DNA of 64,000 nucleotides, from positions 1-64,000 of the forward strand of contig JABTUJ010000029.1 of NCBI GenBank assembly GCA_015075445.1, written 5' to 3'. Position 1 is the stretch's first letter. The number at the start of each line of letters is the position of its first letter. The position numbers were made by a program, and so were the translations under genes. Source of the DNA: Verrucomicrobiales bacterium. GTDB lineage: Bacteria > Verrucomicrobiota > Verrucomicrobiia > Limisphaerales > J093. Positions 1-10,582 of the stretch are shown here, one piece after another. The notes under the pieces were generated by a model, which worked only from the letters and a program-made list of their open reading frames with translations, was not told where the DNA came from and did no database searches.

Positions 1-17
1 GCTGGAAGGAGGAGCGC

Positions 18-1076
<1,059 letters not shown>

Positions 1077-1077
1077 G

Positions 1078-1944
1078 TCAGTGGGTCATGATGTAGTAAA
1101 GGACGTTGATGGCGAGGGGATAGGCGGTCTTCTCGGAGAACTCGCGGAAGTAATAGTCATCCTCGCCCTCGCGTTCCCAGCCATCGCCGTTGTCGGTGTT
1201 GTGGGTGGCGAAGACCATGAGGCGGTCGCGCTCGTCGAAGATGGCGCGGTGATGGACCTGGCGGGTGTCGGAGGGGCGCGATTCCCAGGTGACACCGGTG
1301 TAGCGGCTGGCGGAGCCGATGTTGACGGCGGGCACCTGGTATTTGGCCTTGATGTCGAAGACGCAGCGGTAGAGGGGGTGGTCGAGGGAGAGCTCGGTGA
1401 AGGCGCGGTTGGGCAGGACCTGGCTCATGACGTCGGCGCAGTTCTCCCATTCCTCCTCGCCCCAGAAGTCGTCGAGCCAGAGGAAGCCGCCGTTGTGGAG
1501 GTACTCGCGCAGGGCGAGGATCTCAGGGGGGGACAGGGAGAGGCCGCCGGGCTCGACGATGTAGATGAAGGGGTAGTGGCGGAGGTCGGGGGCCGTGAGG
1601 CGGAACCAGCGGGCGTCAGGATCCACCTTCATCGAGGTGAGCTGCTGGAGGCGGAAGGAGAGGTTGAGGTCGCTGTCGGGCAGGTCGGTGGCCCAGCCGC
1701 CGCCCCAGCCATAGCCGGTGCGATCGTAGCGGATGCGGGCGAAGGTAAAGACGTCGTGCTCGAAGCCGGGGGCGTTGGTCCAGGTGGGGGTTCCGGTGCT
1801 GTTGGAGGGAATCTCGCGGGCGGTGCGGACACTGTCGGGGCCGTCGCTGAACCCGGGTCGCCCCCCGCCCCGGCGGCGCTGGGCGAGGGCGGCGAGCGTG
1901 AGCGCGAGGAGGAGGAGGAAGCCGAGGAAGCGCAGGCGGTTCAT
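1078..1944 (-). CDS. DUF4159 domain-containing secreted protein
   Basis: A 288-residue protein with an N-terminal hydrophobic signal (FLGFLLLLALTLAALA) followed by an Arg/Gly-rich linker and a DUF4159 domain. DUF4159 is a flavodoxin/glutamine-amidotransferase-like fold seen in MoxR/DUF58 operons and predicted to act in the periplasm. Recognisable segments are FTFARIRYDR, ADLPD-like ATDLPDSDLNLSFRLQQLT, and GGFLWLDDFWG. The start ATG at 1944 overlaps the last 4 bases of the upstream TPR gene, and the end is one base from the MoxR start, so the three genes are translationally coupled. The biochemical function of the family is not established. Confidence 0.85.
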   Translation of the reverse strand: MNRLRFLGFLLLLALTLAALAQRRRGGGRPGFSDGPDSVRTAREIPSNSTGTPTWTNAPGFEHDVFTFARIRYDRTGYGWGGGWATDLPDSDLNLSFRLQQLTSMKVDPDARWFRLTAPDLRHYPFIYIVEPGGLSLSPPEILALREYLHNGGFLWLDDFWGEEEWENCADVMSQVLPNRAFTELSLDHPLYRCVFDIKAKYQVPAVNIGSASRYTGVTWESRPSDTRQVHHRAIFDERDRLMVFATHNTDNGDGWEREGEDDYYFREFSEKTAYPLAINVLYYIMTH

Positions 1945-4517
1945 GGCCGTGGGGGGGAACGTTCCAGGAGGAGGCGGAGGGCGGCGCGGTAACGCGGGGC
2001 CTCCTCGAGGGCCTGGAGCAGGTGACGATGGGCCGTGGGGTCGCGCGTCTGGTGGAGTTGACGGGCGAGCTGGAAGTGGATTTCGGCGGGATTGGCGGGG
2101 TCGAGGGCCAGCAAGGCGCGGTAGGCGCGGATGGCTGCGGGAGGATCGCCCAGGTGCTCGGCGGCACGGGCGAGGAACCGGTAGGGCGGCGGGACCAGCG
2201 GGTTGACGGCGAGGTAGCGACGGGCGTTTTCGGCGACGACCGGCCAGTCGCCGGCATCGCTGGCGAGCTCCATCAGGCGCAGGTAGGCGTCGAGGGCTTC
2301 GTCGTCCCGTTCGGCCAGGCGGGCGAGGGTCTGCCGTTCGGCGGCGGTGTTGCCGAGTTCACGGTGGACGCGGGCGAGCTGGCGATAGGCGCTGTCGGGG
2401 CCGGTGAAGGCGGGGTAGAGCGCGACGAGCTGTTCGAGGAGGGGTTGGGCGGCGGCCCAGTCCTGGGCTTCGAGGAACCGCTCGATGCGGCGGGTGAGGA
2501 CGTAGAAATTGGTGGGGCGGGTCTTGGCCCAGAGTTCCCAGGTGGTCTCGCCGCCGCCCCGGAGGAGGGCTTCGAGCTCGGGCTTCTCCCAGTCCAGGCC
2601 AGGGGCGAGGTTCTCGGCGACGCGGCGGGCGTAGGCGGCGAACCCGGTTTCGATGTCGGGCAGGGGGGCGAGGTGTTTCTCGATGGCCTCGTGGATGGCG
2701 AGGCCCTCGCCGAGGTCGCGCAGGAGTGCGCCGAGGGCGGGGGCGCCGAAGCGGTCGAGGAAGTACTCGACGACGAGCGAGGCCTGGTAATAGGCAAACT
2801 GGAGGTGGGTGGAGGTGGGCGGGGACTGAAAGGCGGCGCTGAGCTGGGCGACGGGCGTGAGGTCGTCACCGAGGATCATCTCACGGTAACGCGGGGTGAG
2901 TTGTTCGCCCCAGGCGGGGTTGGCCTGACGCTCTTCGTACACGGAGATGCCTTCGCTGAGCCAGCGCGGCATCTTGTTGCGGGTGATCTGGAGGGTGATG
3001 ACGTGCGTGAACTCGTGCCACAGCATGGATTCCCAGTTGAAGGCCAGGCCGGGACGGGAGGCAGGGCTGTTGGCGGTGACCACGTGGCCAAAACAGACGC
3101 CGAGAAAGCCGTGGTTCTGGGGGAGACCAAAGGTGCGCACGGCGAAGTCCTTTTGCTCAGCGAAGATCTCGATCCGCACGGGCCGGGTGAGTTCGGTGCC
3201 GTACCTGGCTGTGAGGTGGGTGCGGGCTTCTTCGAGCAACTCGAGGACGCGGTCGCCATAGAGCGCGGCCTCGTGCGGGACCATCCGGACGATGAAATGT
3301 TCGTTCGTGAGGACGGCGAAGCGCTGGAGGGCATCGCGGAGGGTGACGAGGTTGAGGGCGGGGACGTCGTAGCCGTCGAGTTCGTGGACGTGTTCGGCGA
3401 GTTGCCAGCCCTCGGCGTCTTCACCCAGGCGGAGGAGGTCGAGGGCGAGCTGGGCCTTTGCCGGGAGGTAGTGGCGGTCGAAGGCCAGGGCTTCGCGCTG
3501 CAGGGCGGCACCTTCGGCGAAACGGTAGTCGCGCGAGAGCTTCAGGCCCATGAGGTGAGGGACGCGCGGGTTGGTGGGCCAGTGACGGAGGGCCATGTCG
3601 CGCGCGGCTTGCTCGCGGGCGGGGAGGTTTTGGAGATGCGCGACCACGGCGGCGTAGGCCCAGGCTTCGGGATGCCAGGGGTTCACGGCCCGGACGCGGT
3701 CGAGGAGTTCGAGGGCGCCGGCGTAGTCCTCGGCATCAAGGGCGCGGTCGGCGAGGAGCAGGAGGCTGGGAAGATGCTGGGGGTTCCGTGCGAGGGCGGC
3801 TTCGAGGGAAGCGGCCATGAGGGTGCGTTCGCCGGATTCGTACGCGCGGGCAAGTCCGAAGTGGAGGTCGGGATCGTCGGGCAGGGCTTTGAGTCCGGCC
3901 TGGAACGTCTGGGCGGCGAGGGCGAAATCGCCCTTGTCGAGCGCGAGCCCGCCGGTGGCGAGATAGACGCTGCGCTCCTTGGGGTCGGCGCGGCGCGCGG
4001 CCCCGAAGACACGGTCGAGGACCTGCTTGGGATCGGCGCCTTCCCGGAGGGCGGCCTGGCCGAAGACGACGAGGTCGGCGGCTTCGCGGTAGGAGAAGGG
4101 ACGGGTGGTGACCAGCTCGACGATTTCGCGCGACCAGGCGGCGGCGGTCTCGGCGCGGTTGTTCATCTGGAGGACGCTGCGGCCGAGCCAGCGCAGGCGG
4201 ATGCTGCGGGTTTCGTGGGCGAGGGCGTTGGTCAGCGCGACGTGGGCCTCGGCGTAGCGGCCCAGGGTGAAGAGGGACTCGGTCAGCAGCAGGTGCCACT
4301 CGTGTTCCGCGGTGCCGCTTTCGATGCCTTTCTCGGCCGCGGCCACGCAGTCGGGATAGCGACCGGCGAGGAAGGCGCGCTGGGCGTCGCGGAGTTCGAG
4401 GCCGTGGGCGGGAGCCGCGGCCAGGAGGCCAGCGGCCAGGGCCACGAAGTCCCACCCCCCACGGCGGCGGGGCGACAAAAGGCGGTGCGGACCGCGGACT
4501 GGAATCGACCACGACAT
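1941..4517 (-). CDS. TPR-repeat protein with gluzincin (peptidase MA-like) domain
   Basis: An 858-residue exported protein. After a short signal region come TPR-like helical repeats (about residues 45-400), a zinc-metallopeptidase segment with WHEFTHVITLQ (HExxH) followed about 20 residues later by WLSEGISVYEE, whose Glu is the expected third zinc ligand, and C-terminal TPRs. This matches the peptidase MA-like family, often found fused to TPRs in Verrucomicrobiota and Acidobacteria. It is first of three coupled minus-strand genes, so it probably works in the same envelope process as the DUF4159 and MoxR proteins. Both zinc-binding motifs are intact, so activity is plausible; the substrate is unknown. 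Confidence 0.85.
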   Translation of the reverse strand: MSWSIPVRGPHRLLSPRRRGGWDFVALAAGLLAAAPAHGLELRDAQRAFLAGRYPDCVAAAEKGIESGTAEHEWHLLLTESLFTLGRYAEAHVALTNALAHETRSIRLRWLGRSVLQMNNRAETAAAWSREIVELVTTRPFSYREAADLVVFGQAALREGADPKQVLDRVFGAARRADPKERSVYLATGGLALDKGDFALAAQTFQAGLKALPDDPDLHFGLARAYESGERTLMAASLEAALARNPQHLPSLLLLADRALDAEDYAGALELLDRVRAVNPWHPEAWAYAAVVAHLQNLPAREQAARDMALRHWPTNPRVPHLMGLKLSRDYRFAEGAALQREALAFDRHYLPAKAQLALDLLRLGEDAEGWQLAEHVHELDGYDVPALNLVTLRDALQRFAVLTNEHFIVRMVPHEAALYGDRVLELLEEARTHLTARYGTELTRPVRIEIFAEQKDFAVRTFGLPQNHGFLGVCFGHVVTANSPASRPGLAFNWESMLWHEFTHVITLQITRNKMPRWLSEGISVYEERQANPAWGEQLTPRYREMILGDDLTPVAQLSAAFQSPPTSTHLQFAYYQASLVVEYFLDRFGAPALGALLRDLGEGLAIHEAIEKHLAPLPDIETGFAAYARRVAENLAPGLDWEKPELEALLRGGGETTWELWAKTRPTNFYVLTRRIERFLEAQDWAAAQPLLEQLVALYPAFTGPDSAYRQLARVHRELGNTAAERQTLARLAERDDEALDAYLRLMELASDAGDWPVVAENARRYLAVNPLVPPPYRFLARAAEHLGDPPAAIRAYRALLALDPANPAEIHFQLARQLHQTRDPTAHRHLLQALEEAPRYRAALRLLLERSPPRP

Positions 4518-4626
4518 TGCTAGCCCGGACGTTCGGAGGTTAGGTCAGGGTTACAGCGGTCACAAGCGACAGCTGAAATTAAGGGCACGGTTGAAAACGA
4601 ACGCGGGGACCTCACAATGGGCGCGG

Positions 4627-6285
4627 ATGACTTTCCTGCCGATCGTGGCCCGGGAGCTGCGGGTGGCGGCGCGCCGGCGCGCGGCGTACTGGAATCGTGT
4701 CCTGGCGGCGCTCTTGGCGCTGGGCTTGGGGACGCTCGTGTACGCGAACTTCCACGGTCGCGGGATGGCCGAGCTGGGCCTGGTGTTGTTCGTGTCCCTG
4801 GCCTGGCTGGCGTTTGTGTTCTGCGCGCTGGCAGGCGCGCGGCTGACGGCCGACGCGGTGAGCGAGGAGCGGCGGGAGGGCACGCTGGGGCTGCTGTTCC
4901 TGACGGATTTGAAGGGGCACGATGTGGTGTTGGGGAAGCTCGCGGCGTCGTCGGTGAGCGCGTTCTACTCGCTGCTGGCGATTGTGCCGATCCTGGGGAT
5001 GGCGCTGCTGTTCGGGGGGGTGAGTGGCACGCAGTTTGGGCGGACGGTGCTGGTGCTGGTAAACACGATGATGTTCTCGCTGGCGCTCGGGCTGTGCGTC
5101 TCGACAGCGTTCGAGAACGGGCGCCGGGCGGCTGCGGTGACGGTGCTGGCTCTGCTGGTGGTGTGTCTGGGACCGTGGTTGGTGGTGGTGGCGATGGAGG
5201 CGAGTGGCAAGGGGGGAGGCCCGCAGGAGGAGGCGGTTCTGCTGACGCCGAGCCCGGCGCTGGCGCTGGCGATGGCGGTGATTCCCGGGGCCCCCGGGTT
5301 CCTTACCAAGTTGTTCTGGCCGTCGGTGGCGACGACCTTCGGGCTGACCGTGGTGTGCCTCGCGGTGAGCAGCCTGGTGGTGCCGCGGGTGTGGCACGAT
5401 CGGCCGATGACGGCGCGGCGGCTGCGATGGCGGCGATGGCGGGAGGGGCAGGTGTTTGGCGCGGGCGGTCTGCGGCGGGCTTTTCGCGAGCGGTTGCTGG
5501 CGGTGAACCCGTTCTTCTGGCTGACGTCGCGGGATCGGCTCCGGCCGTTTTACGTATGGACGCTGCTCGCGGCGGCGGCGCTGGTGTGGCTGTGGGGACG
5601 GCTCACGTTTGGCCGCGACTGGGAGGATTCGGGGGTGTTGTTGATGTTCTCGCAGAGCCTCTATGGGCTGCTGAAGCTCTGGATCGCGGCGGCGGTGGTG
5701 GTGCGGCTGGCGGAGGACCGGCGGAGCGCGGCGCTCGAGTTGCTGCTGACCACACCGTTGGGCGTGGGGGACATTCAGAGCGGGCTGCGGCGAGCGCTTT
5801 CCCGCCAGTTCCTCGGACCGTTGGTGGCCCTGGTGGTGCTGGACGTGTTCTTCTGCTGGCTGGCGATGCACCAGTTTTACTCGGACCGGGAGATGATGTT
5901 CGGGACCTATGCGGCGCGGATCAGCCTGTTGGGGATGGATGTGCTCACGCTGTGGGCGCTGGGGCCGTGGGTGGCGGTGACGGCCCGGCATGCGAACCAG
6001 GCGGCGGCGAACCTGCTGATCCGGGTGTGTGTTCTGCCGTGGCTGGCGTTCCTGGCGCTGGTGTTTCTGGCCGCGTTGGCGGCGGAGTGGCGGGGGCGAA
6101 CGGGCGGGTCGTTCGATTTCGATGAACATACGGCGTTGTGGACGTGGTTCCTGCTGGGGCTGGCGAATGACCTCTTCTGGCTGGCCTACGCGCGGGTGAG
6201 GATGCGCCGGCACTTCCGCGAAGCCGCTGCGGCCCGGTTCGAGTCCAAAGGCGGCTGGTGGCGGGCGCTCTGGCGGTTGAGCTGA
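4627..6285 (+). CDS. ABC-2-type transporter permease
   Basis: An integral membrane protein of 552 residues with two halves of about six transmembrane helices. The motif GARLTADAVSEERREGTLGLLF after the second helix is typical of ABC-2 permeases in this phylum. I chose the ATG at 4627 because the product then begins MTFLPIVARELRVAARR, which aligns with the start of the next gene (MNFLPVAQRELRVAARQ); an in-frame upstream ATG at 4591 would add 12 residues with no counterpart. It is the first of two tandem paralogues and probably forms a heteromeric export channel with the second. No ABC ATPase is adjacent, so the partner must be encoded elsewhere. Substrate unknown. Confidence 0.85.
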   Translation: MTFLPIVARELRVAARRRAAYWNRVLAALLALGLGTLVYANFHGRGMAELGLVLFVSLAWLAFVFCALAGARLTADAVSEERREGTLGLLFLTDLKGHDVVLGKLAASSVSAFYSLLAIVPILGMALLFGGVSGTQFGRTVLVLVNTMMFSLALGLCVSTAFENGRRAAAVTVLALLVVCLGPWLVVVAMEASGKGGGPQEEAVLLTPSPALALAMAVIPGAPGFLTKLFWPSVATTFGLTVVCLAVSSLVVPRVWHDRPMTARRLRWRRWREGQVFGAGGLRRAFRERLLAVNPFFWLTSRDRLRPFYVWTLLAAAALVWLWGRLTFGRDWEDSGVLLMFSQSLYGLLKLWIAAAVVVRLAEDRRSAALELLLTTPLGVGDIQSGLRRALSRQFLGPLVALVVLDVFFCWLAMHQFYSDREMMFGTYAARISLLGMDVLTLWALGPWVAVTARHANQAAANLLIRVCVLPWLAFLALVFLAALAAEWRGRTGGSFDFDEHTALWTWFLLGLANDLFWLAYARVRMRRHFREAAAARFESKGGWWRALWRLS

Positions 6286-6310
6286 GGCGACGGAGGCGGC
6301 GCGAATCCCC

Positions 6311-7966
6311 ATGAACTTCCTGCCCGTTGCCCAGCGCGAACTGCGCGTGGCCGCACGGCAGACACGGACGTACGGGGTGCGGTGGCTGGCGGCGGCAGTG
6401 GCGCTGGTGATCGTGGGGTACACCCGCCTCTACCTGGAAGGATGGGGCGTGGGCGGCGGGTCGGGTCGGGGCCTGTTCTTCACGCTGGTGGGACTGGCGG
6501 GGTGGGTTTGTGCGCTGGGAGGCGCGCGGCTGACGGCGGACGCGATCAGTCGCGAGAAGCGGGAGGGAACGTTGGGGCTGCTGTTCCTGAGCCACCTGTC
6601 GGGTTTGGAGGTGGTGTTGGGCAAGCTGGTGGCGCAGGCCGCGCTGGCATTCTATGCGCTGGTGGCGACGCTGCCGGTGCTGGCCATCCCGTTCCTGGCG
6701 GGCGGCGTCGAGGCCGGCGAGCTCTGGCGCGCGTTGGTGGGCTTGACCAATGCGCTGTTCTTCTCGGTCAGTCTCGGGTTGCTGGTGTCGTCGATGACGC
6801 GCGAGCCGCGGACGGCGTTGGGTTTGGCCACGCTGGGGGCGCTGGGTTTCTGGCTGGCGTTGCCGGCGGTGGCGTCGCTGCTGACCGCCCGCGGGACGGG
6901 CGGCGGCATCCCGGGCGTGGTGCTGGCGTGTCTGACGCCGGCGACGGTGCCGGGTTCTTCCGCCGCCTTCGGATTCGCCGCACCGAACCCCTGGGTGGCG
7001 CTGGCGGGATCACAAGGCTTGGCGTGGGGGTTCCTGCTTGTGGCTGCGCGTTTCACGCGGCGGAGTTGGCGTGAGCGACCGGCGGGGGCGGGCCGGGGTC
7101 GTTGGCGGAGCGGGTGGCGCGACCTGGTGCTGGGACGTCCGGAGGTGCGGGCCGCGCGGCGGGCGGAGGTGCTGGAGCGGAATGCATTTCTGTGGTTGCT
7201 GGTCCGCCGCCGCTGGAAACCGCTGTGGCCGGCGCTGTTTGTGGGAGGGGTCGTGACCGGGATGGAGCTGGGCTGGTGGTATTTCGGGCGAATCAACGCG
7301 GAGGGCTTCTACTGGAGTTGCTTCGTGCCGGGTTGCCTGCTGTTGCACGTGGTCATCAAGTTCTGGGTCGCGGGCGAGGCGGTGGCGGGCTTGGTCGCGC
7401 ATCGACGCGAAGGGACGCTGGAGTTGCTGGTGACGACGCCCCTGGCGGTGGCGGACGTGGTGCGGGCGCAGTTCCTGGCGGTCCGACGGCAGTTCGGGCT
7501 GCCCCTGCTGGTGGTGGGGTTGCTGACGTTGGGAGGGGGCATGGTGCCGGTGTGGCGGGAGGGCGCTCGCGACGGCGGCTTGATGCTGGTGACTGCCGTG
7601 GCGGCGGTGCTGGCGCTCGGGGCGGACACGTTCACGCTGGTGTGGCTGGGGACGTGGCGGGCGCTGGCGGCGCGGCGGGTGCGGCATGCGGCGGGCGGGA
7701 CGGCGTTCCGGGTGCTGGTGTTGCCCTGGGTGCTGTTCATCTTGCTGACGCCGTTTCTGGGGGTGGGCGGAGGCGGCCCGGGAAACGCGCTGTTGTTCTG
7801 GGGCTTTCTGGGTTTCACCTCGGACTTCCTCTGGTGGCAATGGGCCGAGCAGCAGGTGCGCGAGCGGTTCCGGAGCGAGGCGGCACGGCTGCATGAGGGG
7901 TTGAAGCCAGGCTGGCTCGAGCGGTGGACCGACGGGCAGGGAGCGAGGCGAGAGGCCGGCGGGTGA
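6311..7966 (+). CDS. ABC-2-type transporter permease (paralogue)
   Basis: A 551-residue membrane protein paralogous to the preceding gene: same N-terminal block, same GARLTADAISREKREGTLGL motif, a second half with the related motif VAHRREGTLELLVTTPLAVAD, and a similar C-terminal helix bundle ending in an amphipathic tail. It starts 25 bp after its neighbour stops, so the two are co-transcribed. The pair probably arose by tandem duplication and may form one heterodimeric permease. No ATP-binding subunit is encoded nearby. Transport direction and substrate cannot be read from the sequence. Confidence 0.85.
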   Translation: MNFLPVAQRELRVAARQTRTYGVRWLAAAVALVIVGYTRLYLEGWGVGGGSGRGLFFTLVGLAGWVCALGGARLTADAISREKREGTLGLLFLSHLSGLEVVLGKLVAQAALAFYALVATLPVLAIPFLAGGVEAGELWRALVGLTNALFFSVSLGLLVSSMTREPRTALGLATLGALGFWLALPAVASLLTARGTGGGIPGVVLACLTPATVPGSSAAFGFAAPNPWVALAGSQGLAWGFLLVAARFTRRSWRERPAGAGRGRWRSGWRDLVLGRPEVRAARRAEVLERNAFLWLLVRRRWKPLWPALFVGGVVTGMELGWWYFGRINAEGFYWSCFVPGCLLLHVVIKFWVAGEAVAGLVAHRREGTLELLVTTPLAVADVVRAQFLAVRRQFGLPLLVVGLLTLGGGMVPVWREGARDGGLMLVTAVAAVLALGADTFTLVWLGTWRALAARRVRHAAGGTAFRVLVLPWVLFILLTPFLGVGGGGPGNALLFWGFLGFTSDFLWWQWAEQQVRERFRSEAARLHEGLKPGWLERWTDGQGARREAGG

Positions 7967-8410
7967 TCGGGGGGAAGGTTCCTTGACCGCGGCGGCCACG
8001 CCCAGGGGCCATGAACCGACCAGGCTGGATGCCCTTCTGCATTCCGGTTCATGGAGACCGAGGCGTCCCGGTTCACGCCGGAGGCGTCCCAGACGGTAGC
8101 CGGAGGTGGGCCCGCCCCGGCGGCCCCCCGCCCCCCCCGGCCAGGTGGTGGCCGCCCCGGGGGGGGGGGATCAGGTCACGGCGTCTAGCATCCCTCCGGG
8201 GTCGTCGCCCGCGGACGACCGCCTCCGGGGGTCTCGCTCGCGCACTCGCTCGACCCCCGGCTACCGTCTGGCACGCCGCGGGCGTGGGCTCGCGTCCCGG
8301 ATCCAGGCTGAGGGGAAGCGTCCTGTTCGCCTTGGACCTCCTCAAGGGCCATGAACCACGGCGGGTGCAGGCTGGCAGCCCGCACCACAGGTTCATGGGA
8401 GGAGCGGGCG
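7967..8410. repeat. Intergenic region with CCATGAACC...GGTTCATGG hairpins
   Basis: This 444-base gap between convergent genes has no convincing gene. It contains two hairpins built from the same arms: CCATGAACCG (about 8010) paired with CGGTTCATGG (about 8044), and CCATGAACC (about 8349) paired with GGTTCATGG (about 8390). Between them lies a GC-rich stretch with a run of G near 8160. The segment CTTCTGCATTCCGGTTCATG recurs near 50608. The arrangement looks like REP/BIME-type palindromic repeats at the 3' ends of both flanking genes, where they could also act as bidirectional terminators. Confidence 0.5.
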
Positions 8411-9772
8411 TCAATCCCACATCGCCGCGCCGCGGGGGCTGGAGAGCTTGCGGGGCGGGGCTTTGGTCGGTTTGGGGGCGGGGGCGGGTCGTTCCTTGAA
8501 GGCGCCGCGGAGGAACCAGTGGCGTTTGAAGCCTTGGATGAGCTCGTCGGTGTGGAGAAGCAGGTCGTAGAGGGTGGTGACGAAATTGGTGTTCGCGGTC
8601 ACCTGGAGGTTGAGGTTGCTGATGATGGTGGCGAGTTGCTGCAAGGGGGCGTCGAGTTGGGCGACGAGCGCGACGACGTTCGTATTGGCGCTGGTGAGGA
8701 GGGCGCTGGTGTTGGTGAGGACGGTGGTGGTATTGGTCAAGGCGACGTGGGCGCTGAGAAGGGTGACGTTGGCGTTGGTGGCCGTGGCGAGCGCCTGCGC
8801 ATAGAGGTCGGGCGGCAGGGCCCACCGGCCAAGGGAGCCGTCGGGATCGCGCAGGTTGCCGGTGATGGCGGTGAGGTGGTCGAGGAGCGGACGGGTTTCA
8901 ACCAGGGCGAGATTGGCGTTGGCGGTGAGGTCAGCGACGTTGGTGAGGATGATGGCGAGCTGGTTCGTGACGAGGAGTTCGGTTTGCTGGACGATCTCGA
9001 CGAGGCGATCGGTCAGGGCCGGCGCCTCCTCAGGATCCAGCCAGTAGGCTTTGGTGTCCGGCTTGTAGGCAACGTAATCGCTCTGCTGGAGATCCCAGAC
9101 GGCGGAGACGGGACGTTTTTTGAGCTCCCGGTCGGTGAAGGCGACGCGGTCGGCCAAGCGGAGGCGTTGGCGGCCCTGGGCAGCGAGGTGAGCCAGCAGC
9201 TCGGCATCGAGCGGGGCGAGGGTTAACCAGGGCGACGCGTCACGGTTGGTGAGCGATTCCGGGTTGCGGATCGAGTCCACGAGGAGCCGGTTGCGGTTGG
9301 TCACGAGGTTCTGGGCATCGGCCAGCGAGTATTCGCGGATGTCCCAGATCAGGTGGGTGGGGAGGTAGTTGGTGCCTTTGGTCACTTCGAGGACCCGTTT
9401 GCCGAGAAAGTCTGTGGGGCTCACGCGGACCTTGGATCCGCCGGTCCAGAGGTAGCCGAAGTAGGGGGCGCGGACGGTGAACTCGACATAAACGTTGAAG
9501 AACTCCTCGGGCGGTTGCCCGTCGATGCGAGTGATCTCGCCCACGGTGAAGCCCATGAGCGTGACGGGGTCACCCACCTTGAGCCCGGCCGCGCTGTACA
9601 GCGCGGTGCAATACCGCACCTTGGTAACGAACCAGCCTTTGCGCTCGCCGGCCTGGTACAGGTACCAGAGAAACCCCGTCAGCAAGAGTCCGGTGGCGAG
9701 CAGCACAAACACACCCACGGCGCGCTCGACGCGGCTCAGACGGGTGCGGAGTTGCGGGGTGAGGTCGGACAC
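8411..9772 (-). CDS. MCE/MlaD-family lipid-binding protein
   Basis: A 453-residue protein with one N-terminal transmembrane anchor (about residues 18-40), an MCE domain (about 48-150, including LYSAAGLKVGDPVTLMGFTVG and SPTDFLGKRVLEVTKG) and a long C-terminal region rich in Asn, Thr and Leu, predicted helical. MCE proteins such as MlaD form hexameric rings that carry lipids between membranes. The gene is last in an apparent permease-ATPase-MCE operon, in the same order as Mla-type systems, 9 bp after the ATPase gene. It starts with GTG. The C-terminal half (about 250 residues) is longer than in E. coli MlaD and may form a helical tunnel. Confidence 0.88.
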   Translation of the reverse strand: MSDLTPQLRTRLSRVERAVGVFVLLATGLLLTGFLWYLYQAGERKGWFVTKVRYCTALYSAAGLKVGDPVTLMGFTVGEITRIDGQPPEEFFNVYVEFTVRAPYFGYLWTGGSKVRVSPTDFLGKRVLEVTKGTNYLPTHLIWDIREYSLADAQNLVTNRNRLLVDSIRNPESLTNRDASPWLTLAPLDAELLAHLAAQGRQRLRLADRVAFTDRELKKRPVSAVWDLQQSDYVAYKPDTKAYWLDPEEAPALTDRLVEIVQQTELLVTNQLAIILTNVADLTANANLALVETRPLLDHLTAITGNLRDPDGSLGRWALPPDLYAQALATATNANVTLLSAHVALTNTTTVLTNTSALLTSANTNVVALVAQLDAPLQQLATIISNLNLQVTANTNFVTTLYDLLLHTDELIQGFKRHWFLRGAFKERPAPAPKPTKAPPRKLSSPRGAAMWD

Positions 9773-9781
9773 GGCGGAAGC

Positions 9782-10582
9782 CTAGCGGGACACGGGCGGT
9801 TCGGCGAGCAATTCACGGCGCAGGGACTCGGGTGAGGCGGCCAGTTGCTCCCGACCCCCGAGGACCTGCCAGCGACCGTCGTGGAGCAGGGCATACTGAC
9901 GGTGATCGGCAAGCCACGGGCGCAGGTCATCGGTGGCCACGACGATCGTCGCGGGGGGCGACCGGAGATCCGTCGGGCGCGGAGGCGAGGTGAGCCAGTT
10001 CAACCACCAGTGGACCTGGGCGGTGTTCAGCTCGGCCAGGGGATCGTCCAGGAACAGGACCTCCGGCGCGAGGGTCAGGGCGCGGGCCAGCGCGGCCCGT
10101 TGCCGGCAGGCCCCGTTGACCTGGCCGGGCAAACGCAGCGCCAGCGGCTGCAGTTCGAACTGCGCCAACAGCCGGTCCACCTCGGCCTCGACCGCTTCCG
10201 GCCGACAGTTCCGGTGGTAGCAGAGAGGCAAGGCCAGATTCTGCGCGAGCGTCAGATGGCTGAACAGACGTCCCCCGGCACCATATACAAACCCGAGCCG
10301 ACGTCGCGTGGCCCGGGCGGCGTCGGTGGAGAGCGTGTCTGCCCGCGCACCGAACAGACGCAACGTCCCGCTGGCCGGCAGGCGGAGTCCCGCGGTCGTC
10401 TCAAGGAGCCGGGTCTTGCCGGAACCCGCGCTGCCGCCCACGACCCAGAATTCGCCCGGACAAATGCGCCAATCGATGTCCCGCGGCGACGGGGTGGCCG
10501 CATCGCGACGTCCCTCGACGGCGGCATGCTCGAGCTCGATGATGGGAGGAGGCGCGTCCACGGGAGCGGAGCCGGAGTTCAC
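9782..10582 (-). CDS. ABC transporter ATP-binding protein (MlaF-like)
   Basis: A 266-residue ABC ATPase. Walker A is GGSAGSGKTRLLE (about residue 55) and Walker B is VLFLDDPLAEL. The family signature LSGGQ is not recognisable: the segment before the ALARAL helix reads VNGACRQRAALARAL. The usual catalytic Glu after Walker B is Asp (LDDP). Position between an MlaE-type permease (4-bp GTGA overlap) and an MCE protein identifies it as the energising subunit of a phospholipid-trafficking importer or exporter. The degenerate signature and Asp could mean slow ATP turnover or a divergent subfamily. GTG start at 10582. Confidence 0.85.
   Translation of the reverse strand: MNSGSAPVDAPPPIIELEHAAVEGRRDAATPSPRDIDWRICPGEFWVVGGSAGSGKTRLLETTAGLRLPASGTLRLFGARADTLSTDAARATRRRLGFVYGAGGRLFSHLTLAQNLALPLCYHRNCRPEAVEAEVDRLLAQFELQPLALRLPGQVNGACRQRAALARALTLAPEVLFLDDPLAELNTAQVHWWLNWLTSPPRPTDLRSPPATIVVATDDLRPWLADHRQYALLHDGRWQVLGGREQLAASPESLRRELLAEPPVSR

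Noticed and set aside
2022..4523. Long plus-strand open frame opposite the TPR/peptidase gene
   Set aside because: Val/Glu/Gly-rich product mirroring the GC-skewed codons of the real minus-strand gene.
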